From positions 1,364,001 to 1,428,000 of the forward strand of contig NZ_JAFMSZ010000001.1 in NCBI RefSeq assembly GCF_017916505.1: a DNA stretch of 64,000 nt, given 5' to 3'. The first letter of the stretch is position 1. Each line of letters opens with the position of its first letter. The notes beneath the pieces were generated by a model that did no database searches, was not told the DNA's origin, and saw only the letters and a list, made by a program, of their open reading frames with translations. The translations under genes and the position numbers were made by a program. This document shows positions 53,696 to 61,079 of this stretch, piece after piece. The stretch comes from Naasia sp. SYSU D00057. GTDB taxonomy: Bacteria > Actinomycetota > Actinomycetes > Actinomycetales > Microbacteriaceae.

Positions 53696-54175
53696 GTGAG
53701 CGGAGCCGACCGTCTCGAGCAGGGCGACACCGCCCCCGACTTCACCCTCGAGGACGAGAACGGGAGCCCCGTGCCCCTCACCTCGTTCCAGGGCCAGAAG
53801 GTCGTCCTCTACTTCTACCCGGCGGCCATGACCCCGGGCTGCACAACGGAGGCGTGCGACTTCCGCGACAACCTCAACTCGCTCAAGTCCGCCGGCTACC
53901 AGGTGGTCGGCATCTCGAAGGACGAGCCCGCCAAGAACAGGGAGTTCAAGGAGCAGGAGAACCTCAACTTCCCGCTCCTCTCCGACCCCGACCTCACCGT
54001 GCACAAGGCCTACCGCGCCTACGGCGAGAAGTCGCTCTACGGCAAGGTCGTGGAGGGCGTCATCCGCTCGACCTTCGTGCTCGACGAGAACGGCTTCGTC
54101 CAGCTCCCGCTCTACAACGTGAAGGCCACCGGCCACGTGGCGTCGCTGCGCAAGAAGCTCAAGATCGACGCGTAG
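53696..54175 (+). CDS. bcp: Thioredoxin-dependent peroxiredoxin, Bcp type
   Basis: 159-residue atypical two-Cys peroxiredoxin that reduces H2O2 and organic hydroperoxides. The N terminus LEQGDTAPDFTLEDENGSPV leads to the active site AAMTPGCTTEACDFRDN, with peroxidatic Cys and a second Cys five residues later, as in Bcp/PrxQ. VGISKDEPAKNREF and LLSDPDLTVHKAYRAYGEKS follow. The GTG start is preceded by GGAGAGGA, and a TAGCAT box (53643-53648) may be the -10. Monocistronic in appearance. Confidence 0.94.
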   Translation: MSGADRLEQGDTAPDFTLEDENGSPVPLTSFQGQKVVLYFYPAAMTPGCTTEACDFRDNLNSLKSAGYQVVGISKDEPAKNREFKEQENLNFPLLSDPDLTVHKAYRAYGEKSLYGKVVEGVIRSTFVLDENGFVQLPLYNVKATGHVASLRKKLKIDA

Positions 54176-54184
54176 CCCTCGCGG

Positions 54185-54598
54185 TCAGGAGGAGCGGCGC
54201 GTCGCGTTCATCACCGACGGCGTGAACAGCAGCGCGATCGCCACCACCGAGGGGATCAGCAGCAGCCAGCCGATGTCGACCCGGGCGAACTGACCCTGGA
54301 ACGCGCCGACCGCGATCGCCAGCTGGACGAACTGCCAGACGAAGGTCGGCCCGCGGGTCCACCCGCGCCTGCGAAGCGTGCCGACGGCCAGCGCGAAGAG
54401 GCCGGCGGCCGCGGCGACCGTCACGACGACGAGGAACAGGGCGCCCGCGACGGAGGCCGCGGGCTGCGTGAGGAGCTCCACCAGCAGCACCACGGCGACG
54501 ACGAGCATGGCGATCGCCTCGAGCAGGATCACCCCCGCGAGCACCGCCAGAAGCGGCGGCGGCTTCGGCCGCGAACTGTTCGGAGAGAGTTCACTCAC
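54185..54598 (-). CDS. Small four-helix membrane protein
   Basis: 137-residue protein with about four membrane helices (LLAVLAGVILLEAIAMLVVA, GALFLVVVTVAAAAGLFALA, FVWQFVQLAIAVGAF, GWLLLIPSVVAIALLFTP). It begins VSELSPNSSRPKPPP at a GTG (54598). An ATG 51 nt upstream would add a non-membrane extension without support. Converges on bcp with a 9-nt gap. No named family is recognised, though the topology recalls small integral membrane proteins common in Microbacteriaceae. Confidence 0.7.
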   Translation of the reverse strand: MSELSPNSSRPKPPPLLAVLAGVILLEAIAMLVVAVVLLVELLTQPAASVAGALFLVVVTVAAAAGLFALAVGTLRRRGWTRGPTFVWQFVQLAIAVGAFQGQFARVDIGWLLLIPSVVAIALLFTPSVMNATRRSS

Positions 54599-54802
54599 AG
54601 CGACATCCCATACAAGGCTATTGATCAGGCGATACCTGTATGCGACCATAACTGAGGTCGTTTTCAGGGCCCACAGCGGAGTGGGCGGCCCGGATCAAGA
54701 CGGACTTCGAACGTACCGTCGCCGTGGCTCGTCCACGACCATTCATCGACTCCGGTCGCTCTGACCGAACTCCCCGCTGCAACACCAAAAGGAGCCCTCC
54801 GC

Positions 54803-55051
54803 ATGGACTGGCGTGACAAAGCCGCCTGCCTGAACGCCGACCCCGAGCTGTTCTTCCCCGTCGGCAACACCGGCCCCGCCGTCGACCAGATCGACAAGGC
54901 CAAGGCGGTCTGCGCCCGCTGCACCGTCACCGAGACCTGCCTCCAGTACGCGCTGGAGACCGGCCAGGACTACGGCGTGTGGGGCGGCCTCAGCGAGGAC
55001 GAGCGCCGCGCGCTCAAGCGCCGCGCCGCTCGCGCCCGTCGCGCATCCTGA
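54803..55051 (+). CDS. whiB1: WhiB-family Fe-S transcription factor (WhiB1-like)
   Basis: 82-residue Wbl protein. The four cluster-binding cysteines are Cys9, Cys37, Cys40 and Cys46 (WRDKAACLNADPELFFPVG, CARCTVTETC). The family turn GVWGG is at residues 58-62, followed by the basic DNA-binding tail ALKRRAARARRAS. WhiB1 of mycobacteria is an essential nitric-oxide-sensitive regulator that binds the housekeeping sigma factor. Assignment to WhiB1 rests on length and on the neighbouring PdtaS-like kinase. The ATG follows AAAAGGAG. About 200 bp upstream without a gene should hold its promoter. Confidence 0.9.
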   Translation: MDWRDKAACLNADPELFFPVGNTGPAVDQIDKAKAVCARCTVTETCLQYALETGQDYGVWGGLSEDERRALKRRAARARRAS

Positions 55052-55109
55052 TCCGCGACTGACCTCCGGCGCCCGCGCGGCGCCGACCTCCCGGCCTCCG
55101 CTGGACGAG

Positions 55110-55158
55110 ACGTCCGGTGCGATCCGCGGCACTCCCGCCGCGGCATCGCACCGGACGT
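55110..55158. terminator. Long hairpin terminator after whiB
   Basis: Arms 55110-55130 and 55137-55158 pair over 20 bp with a one-base bulge and a 6-nt loop (ACGTCCGGTGCGAT at the outer end). It lies 58 nt past the whiB stop and is followed by CCGCTTTTCC. Confidence 0.75.
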
Positions 55159-55178
55159 TCCGCTTTTCCGGGGGTCCC

Positions 55179-55253
55179 GTGTTCGCTTTGCGAACGCGGC
55201 GGCCGTGGCCTCTGCGGACGCCTCAAGCGGGCGGTGTTCGCGATGCGAACACC
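55179..55253. repeat. Two GTTCGC-N3-GCGAAC palindromes
   Basis: GTGTTCGCTTTGCGAACGC (55179-55197) and a 21-bp palindrome with GGTGTTCGC arms around GAT (55233-55253) lie between convergent whiB and the kinase gene. The second is 13 nt past the kinase stop and can terminate it. The two share the GTTCGC/GCGAAC word. Confidence 0.75.
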
Positions 55254-55266
55254 GTTCAGACGCGGA

Positions 55267-56760
55267 TCAGGAGCCCTGCATCCAGCGCATCGGGATCTCG
55301 ATCGTCACCTCGGTGCCGCTGCCGACCATCGTGTGCCAGTCGATGACACCGCCCAGCTCGCCCTGGATGAGGGTGCGCACGATCTGGGTGCCGAGACCGG
55401 AGCCGACCTTGCCCTCGGGCAGGCCACCGCCGTTGTCGCGGACACTGACCGTGAGCTTCGACTTCCGGCGCGCCGCGACGATCTCGACGGTGCCCTCGCG
55501 GCCGGCGAGGCCGTGCTCGACCGCGTTCGTCACCAGCTCGGTCAGGGCGAGCGCGAGCGGCGTCGCGTAGGTGCTCGGCAAGACGCCGAAGGTGCCCGAC
55601 TTCTGCGGATGCACCTTCGTGCTGTGGGTCGACGCGACCTCGGCGACGAGCAGCAGCACGCGCTCGAAGACCGCGTCGAAGTCGACGTTCTGGTTGAGCC
55701 CCTCGGACAGGGTGTCGTGCACGACCGCGATCGCCGAGACGCGGCGCATCGCCTGGATGAGGGCGTCCCGCGCCTCGTCCGTCCGCGACCGCCGGGCCTG
55801 GATCCGCAGCAGCGACGCGACCGTCTGAAGGTTGTTCTTGACCCGGTGGTGGATCTCCCGGATCGTCGCGTCCTTGGTGATGAGCTCCTGCTCCTGGTGC
55901 CGCAGCTCGGTCACGTCGCGGCAGAGCACGATCGCTCCCCTCCGCTCGCCGCGCGCGCGGATCGGGATGGCCCGCAGCGACACGGTGACGCCGCGTGCCT
56001 CGATGTCGGTGCGCCAGGGCGCCCGGCCGGTGACGACGAGAGGCAGGGATTCGTCGACGGTGTGCTGGTTCTCGATGAGCGCCGCCGTGACCTCGGCCAG
56101 GGACTCGCCCTCGAGCTCTCCCGTGAAGCCCATGCGGTTGAAGGCGGAGAGTGCGTTCGGGCTCGCGAACGTCGTCATGCCGTCCATGTCGAGCCGGATC
56201 AGCCCGTCGGATGCGCGCGGGGCGCCGCGGCGGGGGCCGGTCGGAGCGCCGAGGTCGGGGAAGTCCCCGGCGGCGATCATCTCGAACAGCTCGTCCGCGC
56301 ACGCGTTGAAGGTCAGCTCCTGGCGGCTGGGCGTCCGGGTCTCGCTGAGGTTGGTGTGCCGGGTGAGGACCGCGACCGGCACGTTCGTCTTCTCGAGTCC
56401 GCTCGGCGAGATCCGCCGCTGCACCGGGACGGCGCGCACGCGGGTGGGCGTCTCCTCGAACCAGTCCGGGGCGGACGAGTCGATGATCCGGGCGCTCTCG
56501 AAGGCGTCGGTGACGAGTGCGCGCCACTCCGACTTGACGCGCTGGCCGACGAAGTCCCGGTAGAAGAGGGTCGCGGCGCTCGACGGCCGGGCGTGCGCCA
56601 CCGCGACGAACGAGTTGTCGTCGGTCGGTACCCAGAGCACGATGTCGGCGAAGGCGAGGTCGGCGAGGAGCTGCCAGTCGCCGACGAGGAGGTGGAGCCA
56701 CTCGACGTCGGCCGCCGTCGACCGTCCGGACGCGACGACGAGCTCGCTCAAGGTGGGCAT
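55267..56760 (-). CDS. pdtaS: PdtaS-like sensor histidine kinase (HisKA_2 type)
   Basis: 497-residue soluble kinase with no membrane helix. An N-terminal GAF-like domain (ADIVLWVPTDDNSFVAVAHA) is followed by a PAS-like domain (LIRLDMDGMTTFASPNALSA, RRGAIVLCRDVTEL). The HisKA_2 phospho-acceptor region has His in IREIHHRVKNNLQTVASLL (about residue 303). The ATPase boxes are LALTELVTNAVEHGLAG, VRDNGGGLPEG and GSGLGTQIVRTL. In mycobacteria PdtaS phosphorylates the RNA-binding regulator PdtaR and also sits beside whiB1. The cognate pdtaR is not in this window. Converges with whiB. Confidence 0.9.
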   Translation of the reverse strand: MPTLSELVVASGRSTAADVEWLHLLVGDWQLLADLAFADIVLWVPTDDNSFVAVAHARPSSAATLFYRDFVGQRVKSEWRALVTDAFESARIIDSSAPDWFEETPTRVRAVPVQRRISPSGLEKTNVPVAVLTRHTNLSETRTPSRQELTFNACADELFEMIAAGDFPDLGAPTGPRRGAPRASDGLIRLDMDGMTTFASPNALSAFNRMGFTGELEGESLAEVTAALIENQHTVDESLPLVVTGRAPWRTDIEARGVTVSLRAIPIRARGERRGAIVLCRDVTELRHQEQELITKDATIREIHHRVKNNLQTVASLLRIQARRSRTDEARDALIQAMRRVSAIAVVHDTLSEGLNQNVDFDAVFERVLLLVAEVASTHSTKVHPQKSGTFGVLPSTYATPLALALTELVTNAVEHGLAGREGTVEIVAARRKSKLTVSVRDNGGGLPEGKVGSGLGTQIVRTLIQGELGGVIDWHTMVGSGTEVTIEIPMRWMQGS

Positions 56761-56803
56761 GCCCCCAGCCTAGGCGCGCCCGGAGTGCCCCTCCGACGGC
56801 CCC

Positions 56804-56860
56804 CGAGATGCCAGTTGGTGCGGCATAACGGGCGGAACGGCGGCATCAAGTGGCATCTCG
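56804..56860. repeat. Inverted repeat, CGAGATGCCA word
   Basis: Arms 56804-56817 and 56847-56860 (14 bp, one mismatch), between the kinase start and the PabC-like stop. Same design as the GTTGCCACTTTCC repeats at 3.6-5.5 kb but with a different word. Confidence 0.75.
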
Positions 56861-56870
56861 CGCGGTCGGA

Positions 56871-57761
56871 CTACTCCGTGCGGGCCACCAGGTACGCGTT
56901 GAGGGCGGTCGTGAACTCCTCGTCGATGGGGCGGTCGACGCCGTCCACCTGGCGGATCGGCGCCGCGTGCCGCACGCTCGACACGAGCCACGCGGCGTCC
57001 GCGCTGTGCAGGTCTTCCGGGCGCAGCAGCGCGTAGTCGGTGCCGAGGCCGCGCTGGGCGGCGAACGCGAACAGGTCGCCCTGCGTCGTGCCGGGCAGGA
57101 TGCCGAGGTGCGTGCCCGGCGTCACGAGCGTGTCGCCCACCCGCAGCAGCAGGTTCGACGTGGATCCTTCGAGGAGATACCCGTCGGAGCTGACGAAGAC
57201 GACGTCGTCCGCGTTCCGGCGCTTCGCCTCACGGATGACGGCCCGGTTGACCGCGTAGGAGAGGCTCTTCGCGCCCTGCAGCAGCCACGGCGAGGTCTGC
57301 GCCACGTCGTGCCGGTAGCCGCGGTCGAGCATCACGACCCGGATGCCGTCCCGGCGCGCGGCCCGGAAGTCGTCGGCCGGGGCGGCGTAGGCCCAGCCGG
57401 TCGGGCGGCCGTCGCCCTCCACGCCGCGGGTGAGCACGGTCTTCACGTAGGCCTCGGGCACCGGGTCGATGGCGTCCGCGGCGGCACGGACGGCCCCCTC
57501 CCACGCGTCGAGGTCGGGCGCCGGCAGCTCGAGCGAGGCCGCCGAGCGGGCGAGCCGCTTCAGGTGCGCGACGAGCGCCTGCGGCCGGCCCGCCCCGACC
57601 GAGATCGTCTCGAACACGCCGTCACCGCGCGTCACGCCGAGGTCGAGGATGCGCACGTGCGGCGCATCCGGGTCCACGAGCTCCCAGGGCGCTGCGCCCT
57701 CGCGGTGCGGCGGCGCCTCCGCGGACGGCTGGTTGAGCAGGGCGAGAGCGGTGGTGGTCAC
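56871..57761 (-). CDS. pabC: Class IV aminotransferase-fold protein, aminodeoxychorismate lyase-like
   Basis: 296-residue PLP enzyme of the BCAT/ADC-lyase fold. ILDLGVTRGDGVFETISVGA is near residue 37, the PLP lysine sits in LLQGAKSLSYAVNRAVIREA and the cofactor turn in YLLEGSTSNLLLRVGDTLVT. LGILPGTTQGDLFAFA follows. 4-Amino-4-deoxychorismate lyase, which makes p-aminobenzoate for folate, is the usual annotation; D-amino acid transaminase is the alternative. The GTG at 57761 has CAGAAT 6 nt before it and looks leaderless. Divergent from the Nudix gene across 35 bp. Confidence 0.8.
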   Translation of the reverse strand: MTTTALALLNQPSAEAPPHREGAAPWELVDPDAPHVRILDLGVTRGDGVFETISVGAGRPQALVAHLKRLARSAASLELPAPDLDAWEGAVRAAADAIDPVPEAYVKTVLTRGVEGDGRPTGWAYAAPADDFRAARRDGIRVVMLDRGYRHDVAQTSPWLLQGAKSLSYAVNRAVIREAKRRNADDVVFVSSDGYLLEGSTSNLLLRVGDTLVTPGTHLGILPGTTQGDLFAFAAQRGLGTDYALLRPEDLHSADAAWLVSSVRHAAPIRQVDGVDRPIDEEFTTALNAYLVARTE

Positions 57762-57796
57762 TCCCCCATTCTGGCCGCCGCCGCTATCGTCGGCGC
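57762..57796. promoter_or_regulatory. Second divergent leaderless promoter pair
   Basis: In 35 bp there are two start codons facing away. TATCGT (57785-57790) lies 6 nt before the Nudix GTG, and CAGAAT on the minus strand (57768-57773) lies 6 nt before the pabC GTG. Neither gene has a correctly spaced Shine-Dalgarno sequence. Confidence 0.45.
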
Positions 57797-58480
57797 GTGA
57801 CCAGCGACGCGCCGCCCGCATCCGCAGCCCGCCCCGGCATCGAGGTGCCCGATCGACGGGGCCGGACCGGCCTCGACCGGGAGGGCCGCGACCTGACCGG
57901 CAACCCGAACGTCGTCATCCGCGACGTCGAGCTGCTCTCCTCCAGCTGGTACGTGCTGCGGAAGACGACGTTCGACTACCGGCACCGCGACGGCACGTGG
58001 TCGACGGAACACCGGGAGACCTACGACCGCGGCGACGGCGCGACCGTCCTGCTCTACGACGTCGAGCGCCGCACGGTGCTGCTCACGCGCCAGTTCCGCT
58101 ACCCCGCCTACGTCAACCGGCACCCGGACGGCATGCTGCTCGAGACGGTCGGCGGCCTCCTCGACGAGGACGACGCGGAGACGGCGATCCGCCGCGAGGT
58201 CGAGGAGGAGGTCGGGCACCGCATCGGCGAGGTCACCCGGGTGTTCGACGTCTACATGAGCCCCGGCTCGGTCACCGAGGTCGTGCACTTCTACGCCGCG
58301 CCCTACAGCTCGGAGACGGTGGGCGGGCCGGGCGGAGGGCTGGCCGACGACGGCGAGGACATCGAGCTCGTGGAGCTCGACTTCGACGACGCCGTCGAGC
58401 GCATCGGCGTCGACATCATCGACGCGAAGACGATCATGCTGCTCCAATGGGCGGCGTTGCGGGGCCCGTTCCGCCCCTGA
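57797..58480 (+). CDS. Nudix hydrolase, NudK/ADP-ribose pyrophosphatase-like
   Basis: 227-residue Nudix enzyme. The Nudix box runs GGLLDEDDAETAIRREVEEE and then VGH (about residues 119-141). The N-terminal ELLSSSWYVLRKTTFDYRHR and VLLTRQFRYPAYVNRHPDGM resemble GDP-mannose pyrophosphatase NudK, and VYMSPGSVTEVVHFY follows the box. It hydrolyses a nucleoside diphosphate-linked sugar; the substrate (GDP-mannose or ADP-ribose) is not fixed. GTG start, apparently leaderless. Its last 47 nt overlap the end of the convergent CpaE-like gene. Confidence 0.87.
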   Translation: MTSDAPPASAARPGIEVPDRRGRTGLDREGRDLTGNPNVVIRDVELLSSSWYVLRKTTFDYRHRDGTWSTEHRETYDRGDGATVLLYDVERRTVLLTRQFRYPAYVNRHPDGMLLETVGGLLDEDDAETAIRREVEEEVGHRIGEVTRVFDVYMSPGSVTEVVHFYAAPYSSETVGGPGGGLADDGEDIELVELDFDDAVERIGVDIIDAKTIMLLQWAALRGPFRP

Positions 58481-59702
58481 GCGCGTCGCGGAGGCGGCGG
58501 ATCAGCGGATCGCGCACCGCCCCTTCCCCGGACGGCGAGAGCTCCCGGCGCACCAGGTCCCGGATCGCGGCGAGCGCCGGAGAGCGGGGCGCGGACTCCT
58601 GCAGGGTGCGCCCGGCGAGCAGCGCCGCGTCGCAGCCTGCCGGATCCCAGGGCACGAGCGCCGGCTCGGTGATGCCACCGAAGCGCAGCAGGGTCGCCGC
58701 GATCTGGGACGCGGGGCTCACGCCAACGGCCGCCGCGCGCACCTTGGTGACCACCACGCGCACCGGCTCGGGCCCGACGAGCTCGAGAAGGTCGGCGTGC
58801 GCCCGGAGGAACCGGGCGAGCCCGATCGGGTCGGCGGCGCCGACCGCGAGCACCACGTCCGCCTCGCGGAGGGCGGCGATCGTGGCCGCGTTCCGACGCG
58901 GCGCGAAGAGGTCGCTGACGATCTCCTCGTCGCTCTCCAGGTTGAACCCGGCGTCGACGACGGTGAGGTCGGCGACCTGCCGGCACTCGCGGAGCGTCGC
59001 CGTGACGCGGTCGGCGGCAAGCTCCGGCCAGCGCGACGGGCGGGCGAGGCCGGTGAGGACGCCGAACGACGTGTCGCCGATGCGGTAGCGCTCCGCGATC
59101 CGCTCCAGCTCCCGCCCGCTCAGGGCATCGGTTCCGGCCAGACGGCACGCGGCCGCGAAGCCGGGCGCCTCGTCGAGCAGCCCGAGCGCGGGCGCGATGG
59201 AGGCGCCCTGCGTGTCCGCGTCGGCCAGCAGGACGCGGCGGCCGCCGATCGCGAGCTCCGCCGCGACGGTGATCGCGGTGGTCGTCCTTCCGGGCGCGCC
59301 GGTCGGGCCCCAGACGGCGACCACGCGGCCCCGTCCCGAGGGGCGCTCCGCCTCCGCCGGATCGGGTGCGGGCCGGCCCGCCAGCATCCGCTCGATGTCG
59401 CTCCAGGGCGCCGCCGCGTCGACTGCCTCGCGGAGGTTCAGCGCCGCGACGACCCCGCGCTCCTCGGGGCCGTCGATGAGCGCGACGAGGCGGACGCCCG
59501 CCGCGTCCGCCACCGACAGCACCGCGGCGCTCAGCATCCGCGGTGAACCGGACACGAGCGCCGCATCGGCGGGCACGCTCCTCAGGGCCGACGCGAGTTC
59601 GACGCCGCCCGCCGGCCGGGCGGCGATGTCGTGGCCCGCGGCGAGCACGGCCGGCAGCAGCCGGTCCTCGGTCGCCGCGTCGAGCGCGAGGATCAGCCTC
59701 AT
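58434..59702 (-). CDS. CpaE/TadZ-like P-loop ATPase
   Basis: 422-residue protein. A ~120-residue receiver-like N domain (ALVSGSPRMLSAAVLSVADA) is followed by a MinD/ParA-type ATPase with VVAVWGPTGAPGRTTTAITV at Walker A (about residues 128-147). ADADTQGASIAPALGL and ADLTVVDAGFNLESDEE follow. The Walker A lysine position reads Arg (GAPGRTTT), seen in actinobacterial CpaE-like proteins, so ATP use is uncertain. In Tad systems TadZ/CpaE places the pilus machine at the pole. Here the usual neighbours cpaF/tadB/tadC are absent and the 3' end overlaps a Nudix gene. The ATG overlaps the SAF gene stop. Confidence 0.78.
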   Translation of the reverse strand: MRLILALDAATEDRLLPAVLAAGHDIAARPAGGVELASALRSVPADAALVSGSPRMLSAAVLSVADAAGVRLVALIDGPEERGVVAALNLREAVDAAAPWSDIERMLAGRPAPDPAEAERPSGRGRVVAVWGPTGAPGRTTTAITVAAELAIGGRRVLLADADTQGASIAPALGLLDEAPGFAAACRLAGTDALSGRELERIAERYRIGDTSFGVLTGLARPSRWPELAADRVTATLRECRQVADLTVVDAGFNLESDEEIVSDLFAPRRNAATIAALREADVVLAVGAADPIGLARFLRAHADLLELVGPEPVRVVVTKVRAAAVGVSPASQIAATLLRFGGITEPALVPWDPAGCDAALLAGRTLQESAPRSPALAAIRDLVRRELSPSGEGAVRDPLIRRLRDALRGGTGPATPPIGAA

Positions 59703-60325
59703 CGCTCGCCCGCCGGGGTCGCGACGGGCACGAGGGACACCGCGTCCTCGTTCGCGAGCGCCTGCAGCAGGCGCGCCACCCGGTCCTTCGGCACGAGGAG
59801 CTCGACCGCGCGGGAGCCGCCCGCGGAGAGGAACGCGCCGTCCTCCACTGAGCGCACGACCTCCGCGCCCGGCACCAGCACGGCGGGCGGACCGTAGCCG
59901 TCCTCCGCCTCGGGCGCGGCCCACACGTCGACCCGGGCGCCGGGCGCGACGCCGCGCGGCGGCTCGCCCGCGAGCGGGACCACCACCGACGACAGGCGCA
60001 GGCTCGTCTCCGACCCGACGGCGGAGACGGGGACGAGCTCGCCCTCGTCGACCGCCCGCGTGACGACGAGCCCCTCGGGCGGCAGGTCGTCAGGGGCCAG
60101 GTAGTGCCGGGCCGTGCCGCCGAGCCGCACGGCGGCGACCACCAGGGAGTCGCCGGTGATCCGGTCGCCGGCAGCCAGTGGCGCGGCGGCCGCGTAGACC
60201 TGCTCGGTGCGCTCGGCGCCCGCGACGACGGCCCAGACGCCCGCGACCGAGCCGAGAACGAGCAGGACGCCGAGGAGGAAGCGCACGTCGATCCGCCCGG
60301 TCCCGAGCCGTCCCCGCATCGCCAT
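59699..60325 (-). CDS. SAF-domain protein, CpaB/RcpC-like
   Basis: 208-residue protein with an N-terminal membrane helix (FLLGVLLVLGSVAGVWAVVA), then a SAF domain (VYAAAAPLAAGDRITGDSLV, GLVVTRAVDEGELVPVSAV) and a beta-rich C terminus (SRAVELLVPKDRVARLLQAL). CpaB/RcpC proteins assist the outer part of Tad/Flp pili. It is coupled to the CpaE-like gene (stop-start overlap) but stands apart from any pilin gene in the window. ATG behind GAGGAGGAG. Confidence 0.78.
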   Translation of the reverse strand: MAMRGRLGTGRIDVRFLLGVLLVLGSVAGVWAVVAGAERTEQVYAAAAPLAAGDRITGDSLVVAAVRLGGTARHYLAPDDLPPEGLVVTRAVDEGELVPVSAVGSETSLRLSSVVVPLAGEPPRGVAPGARVDVWAAPEAEDGYGPPAVLVPGAEVVRSVEDGAFLSAGGSRAVELLVPKDRVARLLQALANEDAVSLVPVATPAGER

Positions 60326-60423
60326 CTGTCGCTCCTCCTCGGTGGGCGACCATTGTTCTGCGCGGCCTTCCCGAGCCGCCTCGACTTATCCACACGGCTT
60401 CTGCGCGGATCCGAGCGCCGCTC

Positions 60424-60435
60424 GATAATCGAGGC
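60424..60435 (+). promoter_or_regulatory. Leaderless promoter of the HTH gene
   Basis: GATAAT (60424-60429) ends 6 nt before the ATG of the HTH gene, with no Shine-Dalgarno sequence between. The same ~110-bp gap also holds the SAF gene's promoter in the other direction. Confidence 0.45.
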
Positions 60436-60705
60436 ATGACGACCGCGGCGGGCTCCATCGGGCGCTTCCTGACGCTCGCCGACACGGCGGACGTCCTCAA
60501 CATCTCGCTGAGTCAGGCCTACTCCCTCGTGCGCAGCGGAGAGCTGCCGGCGATCAAGGTCGGCGGCAACGGGCACTGGCGCGTCGAGCGGGAGCAGCTG
60601 GAGGCGTACATCGCGTCCCGCTACGAGGAGTCGCGGCGCCAGGCGCTCTGGAACGAGAGCGACTACGCGAACATCCCCGAGCTGACCGCCGACCGCTTCG
60701 TCTGA
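60436..60705 (+). CDS. Excisionase/MerR-like helix-turn-helix protein
   Basis: 89-residue protein with a winged helix of the DNA-binding excisionase type (FLTLADTADVLNISLSQAYS, LVRSGELPAIKVGGNGHWRV, then EREQLEAYIASRYEE) and a short acidic tail. Such small proteins include BldC-like regulators in actinobacteria. No integrase is nearby, so a phage-excision role is not supported. It diverges from the SAF-CpaE pair and may control it (inference). Confidence 0.85.
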   Translation: MTTAAGSIGRFLTLADTADVLNISLSQAYSLVRSGELPAIKVGGNGHWRVEREQLEAYIASRYEESRRQALWNESDYANIPELTADRFV

Positions 60706-60715
60706 TCCCGCCCTT

Positions 60716-61003
60716 CCGGTGATCGAGGAGCGCCCGCGCCCCCTCCGGTGATCGAGGAGCGCCCCCGCCCCCTCCGGTGATTGAGGAGCGCCCGCCGCCC
60801 CCTCCGGTGATCGAGGAGCGCCCGCCGCCCCCTCCGGTGATTGAGGAGCGCCCGCCGCCCCTTCCGGTGATTGAGGAGCGCCCGCAGGGCGCGTCTCGAA
60901 ATCACCCGACCTCGTCCTTGGGACTCAGCCATCTCGTGGCCGGATCCCGAGACACGTTGCGTGATTTCGAGACGCCGGCCTGCGGCCGGCTCCTCAATCA
61001 CCG
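60716..61003. repeat. Six-copy ~30-bp tandem repeat inside a larger inverted structure
   Basis: This fills most of the 374-bp gene-free stretch 60706-61079. Six head-to-tail units beginning CCGGTGAT(C/T)GAGGAGCG start at 60716, 60745, 60774, 60804, 60834 and 60864 (spacings 29, 29, 30, 30, 30). The last unit runs into GCGTCTCGAAATCAC (60891-60905), whose inverted copy GTGATTTCGAGACGC is at 60961-60975. CTCCTCAATCACCGG at 60990-61004 is the inverted copy of the unit itself. The region can therefore fold into one long hairpin with extra left arms. Unlike CRISPR, there are no unique spacers. Confidence 0.9.
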
Positions 61004-61079
61004 GGAGGGATGACGCCGTGTTGCGCCCCCGTCCGGAGCGGGCGCGGCACTCCTGGGAGGATGGATCCCGGAGGACACG

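Noticed and set aside
60436-60705. Phage excisionase marking a mobile element
   Set aside because: No integrase, attachment duplication or other phage gene is nearby; such HTH proteins are also common chromosomal regulators.
60716-60893. CRISPR array
   Set aside because: The units abut directly with no unique spacers and there are no cas genes; it is a plain tandem repeat.
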